From: Leptolyngbya sp. FACHB-261
Lineage (GTDB): Bacteria > Cyanobacteriota > Cyanobacteriia > FACHB-261
Assembly (NCBI RefSeq): GCF_014696065.1
Contig: NZ_JACJPL010000031.1
Span: forward strand, 186,001 to 250,000
Reading direction: 5' to 3'
DNA: 64,000 bases
The position numbers and the translations under genes were made by a program. The notes beneath the pieces were generated by a model. The model had not been told where the DNA came from. It searched no databases and was given only the letters and a program-made list of their open reading frames with translations. How positions within the stretch are numbered: the stretch's first letter is position 1; every line of letters starts with the position of its first letter. Below are positions 8,816 to 16,466 of the stretch, piece by piece.

Positions 8816-8880
8816 GCCGAACAACTTATTGAGCGGAAACTTTCCGTATATCATCCCGAGCCAGACGAATAGGCAGACGG
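8816..8880. repeat. Dispersed repeat, copy B (degenerate head)
   Basis: The words 'aacttattgagcggaaactt', 'tccgtatatcat' and 'agacgaataggcagac' match the head of copies C, D and F (AACTATTATTGAACTGAAAA, TCCGTATAACACC, agataggcagaatctt) with many substitutions. It lies between the convergent ends of the SDR at 8758 and the small membrane-protein gene ending at 8890. Confidence 0.45.
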
Positions 8881-8889
8881 TTTCTGCTC

Positions 8890-9183
8890 TTATTTTTGCT
8901 TAGCATCATGTAGCACAAAAAGGATTGAGCCAAGTGTGAACAGTAAGCTAGACGACAAGTGAAAAGCGACGTGTAATGAGAGACCTTCAGTGAGTTCAAG
9001 AATCGCATCGAGCTGAAAAATTAACGAGCCAATTAGGAAAAGCCAACTAACCAGTGACATGAGATCAATCCTTTGTTCGGCCCTTTGCTCAGCATTCTCG
9101 GATGCCGTCTGTTGTATCGTATTCTTTTCGAGTGCTGGTAAATGGGTCATGCGTAGAGAACTTCCTGTTGTCTTAAGATTCAT
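8890..9183 (-). CDS. Small two-span membrane protein, YrhK-like
   Basis: A 97-residue protein with a hydrophilic N-terminus (Glu/Gln rich, residues 15-38) and two membrane spans at about 43-61 and 72-90 joined by a short amphipathic turn (LELTEGLSLHVAF). The pattern WLFLIGSLIFQLDA followed by LLFTLGSILFVLH is like the YrhK domain, a widespread small membrane domain without a known biochemical role. The ATG at 9183 follows AAGAG. It is divergent from the AraC-type gene at 9290. The assignment to YrhK is from memory of the pattern and is moderate. Confidence 0.6.
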   Translation of the reverse strand: MNLKTTGSSLRMTHLPALEKNTIQQTASENAEQRAEQRIDLMSLVSWLFLIGSLIFQLDAILELTEGLSLHVAFHLSSSLLFTLGSILFVLHDAKQK

Positions 9184-9289
9184 AACTCTTTGGCTACAAT
9201 CATAGAATAGGGAAGCTCAAAGCTTGAAACTATCAAGATCTTGCAGAACTGTCAAAATCCTACGACAAGTTTTTGAGGCAAACGCAGCG

Positions 9290-10165
9290 ATGGCAAAAGC
9301 ATCCCAGACTTCGATAGACCACAAGCCCAAATTGCCGATCGTTTCAAGCCAAACTTTGGGCTGGGAACCCATCCTTGTGGAAGAATTTCAGGAACCCCCT
9401 GGAGGTGTGGAACTTCAGTCTGAGGCAGACCCTACGATTGTGTTGAGTTTAACTGCAAAACCCAATCGCCTCCATCAGGTCTTGGGCGATCGCCGTTACA
9501 CTGGGCTCTATCGCAAAGGGGATATTGCTATCACACCTGCTGGGCTTCCCAGTGCCTATAAATCTGAGGGTGATGACCACTACTTGTTCATTCAGATTCC
9601 TTCGTCGTTTCTCCAGCAGGTTGCTAGAGAGGCAATCAACATTCAGCAAAATCAGCTTGAACTGGTTCCAGAATTTCGTGTTCGCCACCCTCAGATTGAG
9701 CAGATTTTGATGCTGTTGCGATTAGAACTCCATCAGGGCGGCAGAATCGGGCGGCTGTATATTGAGTCATTGGCAAATGCGCTGGTGGTGCAGTTACTTC
9801 GCAATTACTCAACTGCTCAACCCCGTGTAGCCGCGTATGAGGGCGGATTGGGCGATCGCAAACTGCTTCAAGTGACGGATTACATCAATGACTCTCTAGA
9901 TCAAGACATCAGCCTTGCAGATCTCGCTCAACTGTCGGGAATGAGTCAGTCGCATTTTAGTCAGCTATTCAGGCAATCGATGGGGATTTCTCCCCACCAA
10001 TACCTGCTTCAACAACGCATCGAACGAGCAAAGCAATTACTGAAACAAACAGACCAATCGGTAGCAGATATTGCCTTAGCCTGTGGTTTCAACAGTCATA
10101 GCCATCTAAGCAAGCAATTTCGACAGTTTACAGGTATAACGCCTAAAGCTTACCGAACGAATTAA
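9290..10165 (+). CDS. AraC-family transcriptional regulator
   Basis: A 291-residue regulator with an N-terminal cupin-like sensing region (about 1-180) and a C-terminal AraC/XylS DNA-binding domain (about 190-290). The two helix-turn-helix units are clear: DISLADLAQLSGMSQSHFSQ for the first, and SVADIALACGFNSHSHLSKQ for the second, followed by the family signature FRQFTGITPKAYR. A possible TTG start lies 66 bases upstream, but ATG 9290 gives the more usual length. The gene ends 31 bases before the canonical attC at 10197, but on the opposite strand to cassette genes, so it is either reversed in its cassette or pre-existing chromosomal DNA. The effector is unknown. Confidence 0.9.
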   Translation: MAKASQTSIDHKPKLPIVSSQTLGWEPILVEEFQEPPGGVELQSEADPTIVLSLTAKPNRLHQVLGDRRYTGLYRKGDIAITPAGLPSAYKSEGDDHYLFIQIPSSFLQQVAREAINIQQNQLELVPEFRVRHPQIEQILMLLRLELHQGGRIGRLYIESLANALVVQLLRNYSTAQPRVAAYEGGLGDRKLLQVTDYINDSLDQDISLADLAQLSGMSQSHFSQLFRQSMGISPHQYLLQQRIERAKQLLKQTDQSVADIALACGFNSHSHLSKQFRQFTGITPKAYRTN

Positions 10166-10196
10166 GCAAGCAATGCCCAAAAGCATAGCTTTAGCC

Positions 10197-10256
10197 GTCT
10201 AACGATTGAGTTAAGCCGCATCACAAAGCGGCGTCGGTTTGAATGAATTGTTAGGC
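10197..10256 (-). other. Canonical 60-base attC (59-base-element type)
   Basis: On the minus strand the site begins GCCTAAC and ends GTTAGAC, perfect RYYYAAC and GTTRRRY cores. Between them are the arms (TTCATTCAAACCGACGCCGC and GCGGCTTAACTCAATC) and a short loop, TTTGTGAT. The arms pair except for the bulges expected of attC. From memory it is very close to the attC sites of aadA-type cassettes in mobile integrons. The membrane-protein gene on the minus strand ends with a TAA at 10251-10253 that overlaps the first core. This is the strongest evidence in the window that integron cassettes have been inserted here. Confidence 0.9.
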
Positions 10257-10643
10257 GCCGCCCCGTTCGGGTCGCCCACCGGCAGAACGACGAAACAGCC
10301 AGCCCGATCCGGCAAACAAGGCGATGAAGAACCCATTTAGCAACAGAATCTCTGCTGGCCCGCTCCACGGGAGACCCAACCCTGCGATCAACGCGATTGC
10401 GGCGACCAATGCTTGAGCGAGCGCTGTCGCAAACAAGGCACGTGACATCCCCTGAGGTTGGAGACGCGCAATGATGGCACCGATGATGCCGACAGCAAGC
10501 ACCCCGAAATACATCAGGTTGGCGGGATCACCGTCTTTCCCGATGATGCCAACGCCAAGACTTAGCCAGACGAGGAGGAATGCTGCCACGAGGGCAAGGC
10601 CACTGCCGGCTCGGTACGCGGTACTGTTTATACGTGTTCGCAT
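10251..10643 (-). CDS. Small membrane protein in an integron cassette
   Basis: A 130-residue hydrophobic protein with about four membrane spans: roughly residues 13-33, 43-60, 70-88 and 95-115, then a basic Gly/Arg tail (RRSAGGRPERGG). I do not recognise the family; four-span proteins of this size are common in cassettes and include DUF-type and small efflux-like proteins, but the transporter signatures of the SMR family are not evident. GGAG lies nine bases upstream of the ATG. The gene looks much richer in G+C than its surroundings, and its stop codon lies in the attC core at 10250-10256, so it is almost certainly captured DNA from a high-GC donor. Confidence 0.75.
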   Translation of the reverse strand: MRTRINSTAYRAGSGLALVAAFLLVWLSLGVGIIGKDGDPANLMYFGVLAVGIIGAIIARLQPQGMSRALFATALAQALVAAIALIAGLGLPWSGPAEILLLNGFFIALFAGSGWLFRRSAGGRPERGGA

Positions 10644-10693
10644 GAGTGTGTCTCCAATGTAATGCTAGGTTCCAGCTTGCATCGGCACCTAAC

Positions 10694-11090
10694 TATTATT
10701 GGACTGAAAATTTCCGTATAACACCCCAATAGTGGTGATTAGGCGGATGCTTTTCGTATGACAACCTAAATCAAGCAAATAGTCAGAATCTCTCTGCATA
10801 TTTCCAGATTCAGTACACCCGATTCTGACGCATTGGTGGGCAAGGTTTTAAGAGATGTATAGATGCTCTTTGGCTGATTTGTTCTCAGGATGGTGGAGTG
10901 CTCTTTTGCCTGGGTTAAGTGGTTTTGTGGATTGAATCAGCGGTTGGACTGAGTAATTGGAGATCTGTCTATGTTTTTACTGGTGAGTTTGTTTCGGTTT
11001 ATTGCTCTGGCGTAACTGGAATCAACAACGGCAACAGCCGAAATAACATCCAAGTGCTCGGAAATAACTGCCACGACTAACTAACAAAGC
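10694..11090. repeat. Dispersed repeat, copy C
   Basis: It starts right after an ACCTAAC core word (10687-10693) with TATTATTGGACTGAAAATTT, continues with TCCGTATAACACC and GTGGTGATTAGGCGG, then the IS5-like transposase tail (atggtggagtgctcttttgc onward, with stops) and ends with two or three diverged 21-bp units (acagccgaaataacatccaa, gtgctcggaaataactgcca). The conserved tail of copies D, E and G is missing. The stretch from 11091 to 11248 shows nothing recognisable. Confidence 0.75.
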
Positions 11091-11248
11091 TATGGAACAT
11101 TACTCATTACCCGCAACAGACCACCTCAAACTACAGACTATCTCTCGGCAGTCAGGTGCCTGGGTGTTGTTGGGTAGCTATCGTCAAGCTAGTACAAAGA
11201 TAGGCAATCCAATAGCTAAAGCACTCCTTGAAACATTGGAGCTTCATC

Positions 11249-11488
11249 ATGACAGAAGTAGAAAGTGAATCCAAAGCACAACTCAGTCAAAACCCGTTAT
11301 CACAATTGAGTGTCAAGCATCGCACAATCAAAGTTGATGGTACGGAGATCTTTTACCGAGAAGCTGGGTCATCGGACGCACCCGTGCTGCTGCCACATGG
11401 CTACCCTTGCTCGTCGTTTCAGTTTCGCAACCTCATGCCTGCGCTGGCAGACCGCTGGCGTTTGATCGCACCTGATTATCCAGGCTAA
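11249..11488 (+). pseudogene. Alpha/beta hydrolase, N-terminal fragment
   Basis: An 80-codon frame corresponding to the first third of a haloalkane-dehalogenase-like alpha/beta hydrolase: VKHRTIKVDGTEIFYREAG, then the oxyanion region LLPHGYPCSSFQFRNLMPAL and LIAPDYPG. The normal protein is about 280-300 residues. The catalytic nucleophile, acid and His would all lie downstream and are absent. GGAG precedes the ATG at 11249, so translation could still start. The frame stops right after PDYPG, 16 bases before the core of the attC-like site at 11504. The truncation point thus nearly coincides with a recombination site, which suggests that cassette insertion or deletion removed the remainder. Confidence 0.8.
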
Positions 11489-11503
11489 GGATAGAAAGCT
11501 GCT

Positions 11504-11590
11504 GCCCAACGTTGCTGTTCAACGGTTGCAAGCAACCTTTGCTTCTAAACCATCTAATCTAGATAATCCGCTGCAACGGTGTTGTTGTAC
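11504..11590 (-). other. attC-like recombination site (87 bases)
   Basis: It is bounded by GCCCAAC (a perfect RYYYAAC) and GTTGTAC. The arms pair over CAACGGTTGCAAGC on the left and GCTGCAACGGTG on the right. Its length equals the other sites at 5548, 14279 and 16223. The next minus-strand gene ends at 11744, about 150 bases away, leaving room for a trailing stretch without coding capacity. Confidence 0.5.
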
Positions 11591-11743
11591 CGCTAGCTAT
11601 AACCTTCAATACACAAATGAGATCAGCTTCCCCTGGTTTGAGGCTGAGTGCCTGCTGACCTTTTCTCAGCGATCGCTCCATGACAAAATACCAAGCAATC
11701 AAAAGATATGCCGGGACAGTCATGTTGAGTGTTAGCGCTTTCC

Positions 11744-12496
11744 TCATGCACCATAGCCGCCTTCGACATTGAGCACCGTGCCGGTGATATAAGATGCCGT
11801 GGGACTGGCGAGGAACACCACGCCGGCTGCGACCTCTTCCAGGCGCGCGAATCGCTGAATTGCGAGCGTGGCAAACAGCATCTCCGCAACGCCAGCCTCG
11901 GCGGCCATTTCGGTCTCCATCAAACCGGCGGCGACCACATTTACAGTGATTTTGCGGGGCGCGAGATCTCGTGCTGCTCCCTTTGAATAGCCGACCACTG
12001 CGGCCTTGGTGCCCGCGTAATCGGCTGCTCCGGCAAAACCGACTCGCGTTGCTACACCTGAACTGATGCTGATAATCCGTCCATCCTCGGGCAACACCTT
12101 GGCGGCGGCTCGGATATTTGCGATCACTCCAGCGACATTGATCGCCCACATCTGGTCCATCAGGGCATCGTCAATGTCGGGATGGTCAATGGTTTTGCCT
12201 TGATAAGCGACGGCGGCGTTATTGACCAGGATATCAAGTCTCCCAAAACGTTCCATGACAGCCTGAATGAGCGGCGCGGCCTGGGTGGGATCGCCTTGAT
12301 CGGATTTGAAGGCTGCGGCGCGGATGCCTTTGAGTTCTAGGGCACGCGCGACCGCTTCCGCTTTCTCCGCCGACGCCATGTAAGTGATGGCGACATCCGC
12401 GCCCTCGTCGGCCAAGGCGTGAGCGATGGCAACGCCCAACCCGCGCGAAGCGCCGGTAACCAAGGCAACTTTGCCCGTAAGTGTTCTTGTGTTCAT
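11744..12496 (-). CDS. Short-chain dehydrogenase/reductase, high-GC
   Basis: A 250-residue FabG-like SDR with TGASRGLGVA near residues 14-23, NNAAVAYQG near 90, Ser in SISSGVATR near 143 and YAGTK near 156, ending with YITGTVLNVEGGYGA. ATG 12496 is preferred to an upstream extension because the protein then begins just ahead of the first strand (NTRTLTGKVALVTG). The open reading frame is visibly richer in G+C than the flanks, and minus-strand orientation and the attC-like site to its left match cassette cargo from a high-GC donor. Such enzymes reduce 3-oxoacyl or other carbonyl substrates; the natural substrate is not known. Confidence 0.9.
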   Translation of the reverse strand: MNTRTLTGKVALVTGASRGLGVAIAHALADEGADVAITYMASAEKAEAVARALELKGIRAAAFKSDQGDPTQAAPLIQAVMERFGRLDILVNNAAVAYQGKTIDHPDIDDALMDQMWAINVAGVIANIRAAAKVLPEDGRIISISSGVATRVGFAGAADYAGTKAAVVGYSKGAARDLAPRKITVNVVAAGLMETEMAAEAGVAEMLFATLAIQRFARLEEVAAGVVFLASPTASYITGTVLNVEGGYGA

Positions 12497-12540
12497 AGCT
12501 CTTTTAGCTCGATAGCAAGTGGGAGGATGCGGAAACCGTC

Positions 12541-13068
12541 GAACTATTATTGAACTGAAAATTTCCGTATAACACCACAATAGTGGTGATCAGGCACATG
12601 ATTTCGTATGACACCCTAAACCCAGTAAATAGGCAGAGTCTTTTCGCATATTCTCAGATTCAGTACACGCTTCTTGACGCATTGGTTGGCTAGGTTTTAA
12701 AAGATGTATAAAGGCTCCTTGGCTGATTTGTTCTCAGAATGGTAGAGTGCTCTTTTGCCTGGGTTAAGTGGTTTTGGGGATTGAATCAGCGGCTGGACTG
12801 AATAATTGGGAATTTGTCTAGGTTTCTACTGGTAAGCTTGTTTCGGTTTATTGCTTTGGCGGAGCTGGAATCAACAATGGCGACCGCCGAAATAACATCC
12901 GAGTAATCGGAAATAACATCTGCGGTCGCCGAACTCATAAATACCTAGGGTGATGCTTAGGGTGTGGACGAGCAGCTAAACGAGACCTGCACCGTTGGGC
13001 CTGCAACACCTTCTCACATTCCAGTAGGCAAGCTCTAACTTGTGTCCTTAACAATAAATACCCAAGCA
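12541..13068. repeat. Dispersed repeat, copy D (nearly complete)
   Basis: All segments are present in order: head (TATTATTGAACTGAAAATTT, TCCGTATAACACC, gtggtgatcaggc), a region with aggcagagtcttttcgcat, the IS5-like tail (about 12739-12880, one internal stop), three 21-bp units (12878-12940, alternating gcgaccgc and gagtaatc cores), and the tail 'ataaatacctagggtgatgc' through 'aagcagcctaac'. The tail runs directly into a GCCTAAC core at 13069-13075, followed by the attC left-arm sequence GGTGTCCATCACCTGCGGCAG. A matching right arm is not clear, so that site may be a half-site. Confidence 0.8.
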
Positions 13069-13250
13069 GCCTAACGGTGTCCATCACCTGCGGCAGATAC
13101 CCCTCTTGAACCGTTGATCTGTTCAGAGTATTGAGTCAGGTATCGCTTAGAACAACTGAAATCCTGTTTGAACTAGAACTTTCTTCAAAAACCAATTTCT
13201 TTAAAGAGTTGTTCAAGCTATTCTTTCGCAGATGCTTATTCACTGGATTA

Positions 13251-13421
13251 TTACCGTTGACGAGCCGATGCAGCATAAAGACCACCGGATAGGATGCCAA
13301 GCACAACTGCAATAATGCCTGCAACAATTGACCACTCACCCGTTAAAACCGTCATCGACAGTGTGACTAACAACATGCAACCGATAAGGCATGTGAATCC
13401 CCAGCCTTTGAGACTACTCAT
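13251..13421 (-). CDS. Small two-span membrane peptide
   Basis: A 56-residue protein starting at ATG 13421 behind GGAGG spaced six bases, an excellent ribosome binding site. It has two hydrophobic segments (about residues 8-26 and 31-50) separated by TGEW and a short basic end (SARQR). The spacing and composition resemble small membrane proteins often found in cassettes. I know no family. It reads on the minus strand like the other cassette genes, and the attC half-site at 13069 lies about 175 bases beyond its stop. Confidence 0.55.
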   Translation of the reverse strand: MSSLKGWGFTCLIGCMLLVTLSMTVLTGEWSIVAGIIAVVLGILSGGLYAASARQR

Positions 13422-13513
13422 TAAGACCTCCGTTGTCAGCAAATCATTATAGCACTCAGATTTATCCTAGTGTGCAATTTTATTTATTATTGGTGCGTTA
13501 TTCATTATTAGCT

Positions 13514-13604
13514 GCGTAACGACCAATCTCACCCGCCGTAGACAACCTCTCAAACTCAACACAGAGACTTGTAACGGCCGGTGTGCAACTGAATTGCTAT
13601 GCCG
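13514..13604 (-). other. attC site (about 91 bases)
   Basis: The left arm GCGTAACGACCAATCTCACC followed by CGCCG pairs with the right arm CGGCCGGTGTGCAACTGAAT plus TGCTATGCC. An internal CTCT ... AGAG pairing lies in the loop. The pattern TAACG-N8-CACCCGCCG ... CGG(C)CGGTGTGCAA ... TTG is shared with sites 14279 and 16223. The DUF2867 gene stops at 13597, inside the right core, as with the HxlR and 10251 cassettes. The cores have one or two mismatches. Confidence 0.65.
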
Positions 13605-14145
13605 TTTTACCTAATGCATTACCTGTTGAACGCTCCAATCCATATCTCATCATGGCTGGAACAATGATCTTATGCACTGGTTTGACCGGAACAAAATAAG
13701 CTCGGCCCAACCAGTTGTTGAACTTGACCACAGTTGAAACAACGACCCAGCATTTCTCCTTCTCACGCTCCAATTGAATTGAAACCCGATAATCTAGATG
13801 CTTATCATCCTCGCCGAGCACAATCTCCTCATTCAACCTACGATCGAGCACCTCGAATACACCAACTGCTGTTCCTGGTTGAAGTTCGTCTTGATTACTG
13901 GATGGAGCTGCACCAATCGATGTCTTTAGACCAAACGGACGAACAATGGCATTGCGTAGCTCTAGCAATTGCGCTATCCACTGCGGCATTGTCAAAAAGA
14001 TTGCACATGTTACTGAATCTATATTTTGAGGTTCATTTGCTGGAAGCTGACATTTAAACGCATCAGCAAAATCAATGTGCGGTAACGAGCTCACTGCTAA
14101 ACTTGTACTCGGAATATTGGTTTCCTGGACAAAAATTTTGTTCAT
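13597..14145 (-). CDS. DUF2867 family protein
   Basis: A 182-residue protein of the DUF2867 family, recognisable from the order of motifs: LPHIDFADAFKCQLP near the N-terminus, MPQWIAQLLELRNAIVRPFG near 53-72, and EEIVLGEDDKHLDYRVSI near 108-126, then a C-terminal region with two basic-aromatic strands (GRAYFVPVKPVHKIIVP). The family is widespread and of unknown biochemical role. GAGGCGAG precedes the ATG at 14145. The final codons GKTA-stop lie inside the attC at 13514-13604. It is a typical minus-strand cassette gene. Confidence 0.85.
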   Translation of the reverse strand: MNKIFVQETNIPSTSLAVSSLPHIDFADAFKCQLPANEPQNIDSVTCAIFLTMPQWIAQLLELRNAIVRPFGLKTSIGAAPSSNQDELQPGTAVGVFEVLDRRLNEEIVLGEDDKHLDYRVSIQLEREKEKCWVVVSTVVKFNNWLGRAYFVPVKPVHKIIVPAMMRYGLERSTGNALGKTA

Positions 14146-14278
14146 TTACTCGCCTCTTCAACCTCAAGAAATGCCTCAACGATACTCTTTAGGTTATCAC
14201 CCATCAATAAATCCGAAACAACTTAACTCTGGACACTAACTAGCAACTGCTCAACCGCTCTCTCACCCAAAACTTTCG

Positions 14279-14366
14279 GCATAACGTTGCCCATCACCTG
14301 CCGCAGATGCCTTCTGCATCAAACTGATAATTTTTTGGCGGTCGGTGTGCATGGGCGTTGTTAACC
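14279..14366 (-). other. attC site (88 bases)
   Basis: The left arm GCATAACGTTGCCCATCACC plus TGCCGC pairs with GGCGGTCGGTGTGCATGGGC plus GTTGTTAACC on the right. The GCCCAT, CAC and GCCG blocks are complementary, with bulges between them. It is the clearest member of the 85-91-base family. No gene stops right beside it; the nearest minus-strand gene to the right ends at 14618, so about 250 bases of non-coding sequence lie between, possibly the remnant of a deleted gene. Confidence 0.7.
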
Positions 14367-14617
14367 TGTGATCGCTTCATAGCTTTCTACCAACAGCGTC
14401 AGGATCACCTCGTTGTAACAAGAACCATCTACCCAAGAACCGTGAACTGCTAGGTTACTTTTGATTGTACCCATAAGTATTTCCACAAATACAGAGTTGG
14501 TCGCAAAGCATTTTCAATAGAGTCAGCCATAGCGATCGAACGTTGCTTATTACCCATCCCAGTTATGCTCCCGTTTCCAGTAGATCTCCTTTCAGCGATC
14601 GAAGTGTATGGGTTTTG

Positions 14618-15196
14618 TCACGTAGCATTTTGAGCCAACTGCTTCAATATTTTTTCAACTTCTCGTGGATTACGAACTCCTAGAAATCCTATCTCTTCAG
14701 TTCTTTGATCTCCATCACTGTCTCTCCAGTGCCGAATCATAATAACTACATCACCCGTTCCATCTGCTCTTTCCTTCCGATATACATCTGTTAATTGCTT
14801 AGGCAGATAGCTTCTAATAGTAGTAGACCAACCACCCTGAATAGAAATAGCCCGTTGATCTGTAACCAAGTAAACTGTTTTTCGTACTGCTTGCCATGTC
14901 CATAGGGGAGTAGACAGTATTCCAAAACCAATCAGAACGAAAGGTACACCAAAAAGAGCAAACAGATACTCAGGTTGTAAACCTGCTCGTAAATCGGGGA
15001 ATTTAAACCCCAATGCCCCCCACATCCAAAATATGGCAAAGCTAGTCCAGGGAATACCGAAAAAAGCACTTACGATGAAAGATGCTGTGATCAATTGAGG
15101 CACAGGCTGCTCAACCCATCTTATAAATTCTCCGGGCTGAAGCTCGTTATCTATTGTTCTGCGGACTTCTTTTGGTATACGTAAGTCGCTTAGCAT
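14618..15196 (-). CDS. PH-like membrane protein, hypothetical
   Basis: A 192-residue protein with a short N-terminal segment (IPKEVRRTIDNELQPGEFIRW), two membrane spans (about residues 35-58 and 75-98), then a C-terminal domain (100-185) with the pattern YLVTDQRAISIQGG ... RSYLPKQLTDVYRKE ... DVVIMIR. That pattern resembles bacterial PH (YdbS/YdbT-like) domains. Such proteins are membrane-associated and poorly characterised. The ATG at 15196 is preferred over an upstream TTG. It is probably a cassette gene; attC-like sites lie on both sides (14279 and 15253). Confidence 0.7.
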   Translation of the reverse strand: MLSDLRIPKEVRRTIDNELQPGEFIRWVEQPVPQLITASFIVSAFFGIPWTSFAIFWMWGALGFKFPDLRAGLQPEYLFALFGVPFVLIGFGILSTPLWTWQAVRKTVYLVTDQRAISIQGGWSTTIRSYLPKQLTDVYRKERADGTGDVVIMIRHWRDSDGDQRTEEIGFLGVRNPREVEKILKQLAQNAT

Positions 15197-15252
15197 AACG
15201 GGTTCTTTGCTGGCTAGAAACCTTTGCAAGAAAGGAAAGAACTAATTTTTCA

Positions 15253-15337
15253 ACTAATGTTCCCGTTTATCCGCTGCTAGTAACCTCTGGAACTCAACTA
15301 CTATCTCTATACAATTCGTGTGTAACAGAATTGTGAT
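15253..15337 (-). other. attC-like recombination site, decayed
   Basis: The 85-base stretch has the same layout as 13514 and 16223: ACTAATGTTCCCGTTTATCC then GCTGC on the left, a CCTCTGGAACTCAAC loop, and TTCGTGTGTAACAGAATTGT on the right. Core words are mutated. It lies just upstream of the minus-strand gene that starts at 15196 and would close the next cassette. Confidence 0.4.
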
Positions 15338-15454
15338 GGAGCGACCTCGTACCGATGCTGCTCCATCTATAGACCTCAAGGTCACCTAACCTTGAACACC
15401 AACGGGCAGATCTGACATATTGCCTCAATCAATAACCTAAGCAGGCTAACGATT

Positions 15455-16222
15455 AATGGGCAGAACGTTTTCTTCTAAGACTCCGTAGCGGGTGAATAGG
15501 CCGAATGATCAGCATAGTCCTCTAAATTTGGTGATTAGGCCAAATCTTTCCGCACAATACACGACTCAGGGTGATCAGGCCGAATCTTTCCGCATATTTT
15601 CAGATTCAGTATGCCCGCCTCTTGGCGCATTGGTTGGCTAGGGTTTAAGAGATGTATCGATGCTCGTTGACTGATTTGTTCTCAGGATGGTGGAGTGCTC
15701 TTTTGCCTGGGTTAAGTGGTTTTGGGGATTGAATCAGCGGCTGGACCGAGTAATTGGGAATTTGTCTGGGTTTCTACTGGTAAGTTTGTTTCGGTTTATT
15801 GCTTTGGCGGAACTGGAATCAACAATGGCGACCGCCGAAATAACTTCCGAGTACTCGGAAATAACATCCGCGACCGCCGAAATAGCTTTTGAGTACTCCG
15901 AAACAGCTTTTGCGAGCGCGGAAATAACATCCGCGACTGTCGAAATAGCTTTTGAGTACTCGGAAATAACATCGGCGGTCGCCGAAATAGCTTTTGAGTA
16001 CTCGGAAATAACATTGGAGTACTCGGAAGTAGCTTTTGAGTACTCGGAAATAACATCGGCGACTGCCGAAATAGCTTTTGAGTACTCCGAAGTAATAAAT
16101 ACCTAGGCCGATGCTTGGGGTGTGGACGAGCAGATCAACGAAACTTACACAGTTGCACCAGCAACACCTGCTTGAATTTAGCAGACAAGCTCTAGATTAC
16201 GTCCTCACCCATAACCTGAGTA
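15455..16222. repeat. Dispersed repeat, copy E (largest)
   Basis: The head differs from other copies and holds two or three short repeats of the type gtgattaggccgaatctttc (about 15495-15600). Next comes the IS5-like transposase tail (about 15687-15825), then thirteen 21-bp units, then the conserved tail 'aatacctaggccgatgcttg' to 'acctgagta', which abuts the GCCTAAC of attC 16223. The IS5-like part reads MVECSFAWVKWFWGLNQRLD and on to FRFIALAEL; VExSFAW-K-F--L is the C-terminal pattern of IS5-family transposases. No complete transposase exists in the window. A second GGCTAAC core word is just left of the copy at about 15447. Confidence 0.8.
15828..16100 (+). repeat. 21-bp tandem array, 13 units, no indels
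   Basis: Exactly thirteen 21-base units occupy 273 bases. Each unit is an 8-base near-palindrome (GAGTACTC, GCGACCGC, GCGGTCGC or variants) followed by a 13-base part that is either (c/g)gaaataacatcc or (c/g)gaaatagctttt. Because 21 is a multiple of three, both strands stay open: the plus strand would encode heptapeptides such as EYSEITS and ATAEIAF, the minus strand FPSTQKL-like peptides. I consider translation unlikely to be the point. Shorter versions of the same array occur in copies C, D, F and G. Confidence 0.92.
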
Positions 16223-16311
16223 GCCTAACGTTCCGCTTCACCCGCCGCTAAAACCCTCTTGGAATCAACGAAGAGGCCCAAAACCGTCCGTGTGCAACGG
16301 GATTGTTCTGC
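16223..16311 (-). other. attC site (89 bases)
   Basis: The left core is a perfect GCCTAAC (GTTAGGC on the minus strand). The arm CGTTCCGCTTCACCCGCCGC pairs with CCGTCCGTGTGCAACGGGAT and TGTT on the right. An inner CCTCTTGG ... GAAGAGG hairpin forms in the loop. The acetyltransferase relic on the minus strand stops at 16336, 25 bases away. It belongs to the 85-91-base family. Confidence 0.7.
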
Positions 16312-16335
16312 TGCTGTAAACTACCGTCAACCTAA

Positions 16336-16466
16336 TCACGCGCACCATTCATACAGAACATCAGGACATTTTTCTTCATTTTCAGAACCGTCACCGCACT
16401 GAATCGCTTTGAATCCGTGCCGTTCGTAAAATCGAGCGCACCTTGATTCTCCATTATCCCAATATA
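16336..16466 (-). pseudogene. GNAT acetyltransferase, C-terminal relic
   Basis: A minus-strand frame that ends with TGA at 16336 encodes the last ~43 residues of a GNAT-type acetyltransferase: RFYERHGFKAIQ (the beta6-alpha4 region with the acetyl-CoA-adjacent Tyr), then DVLYEWCA at the end. The N-terminal two thirds, with the acetyl-CoA-binding motif A, are missing. The break coincides with the IS1 relic at 16465-16661, so insertion and later deletion probably removed them. The stop is 25 bases from the attC at 16223-16311, so this was a cassette gene. Confidence 0.65.

Noticed and set aside
15828-16100. CRISPR array
   Set aside because: Units are contiguous 21-mers with no unique spacers and no cas genes; the other three arrays are the same.
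15687-16106. Plus-strand gene with heptapeptide repeats
   Set aside because: The N-terminal part is an IS5 transposase tail and other copies have stops there; openness follows from the 21-base period.
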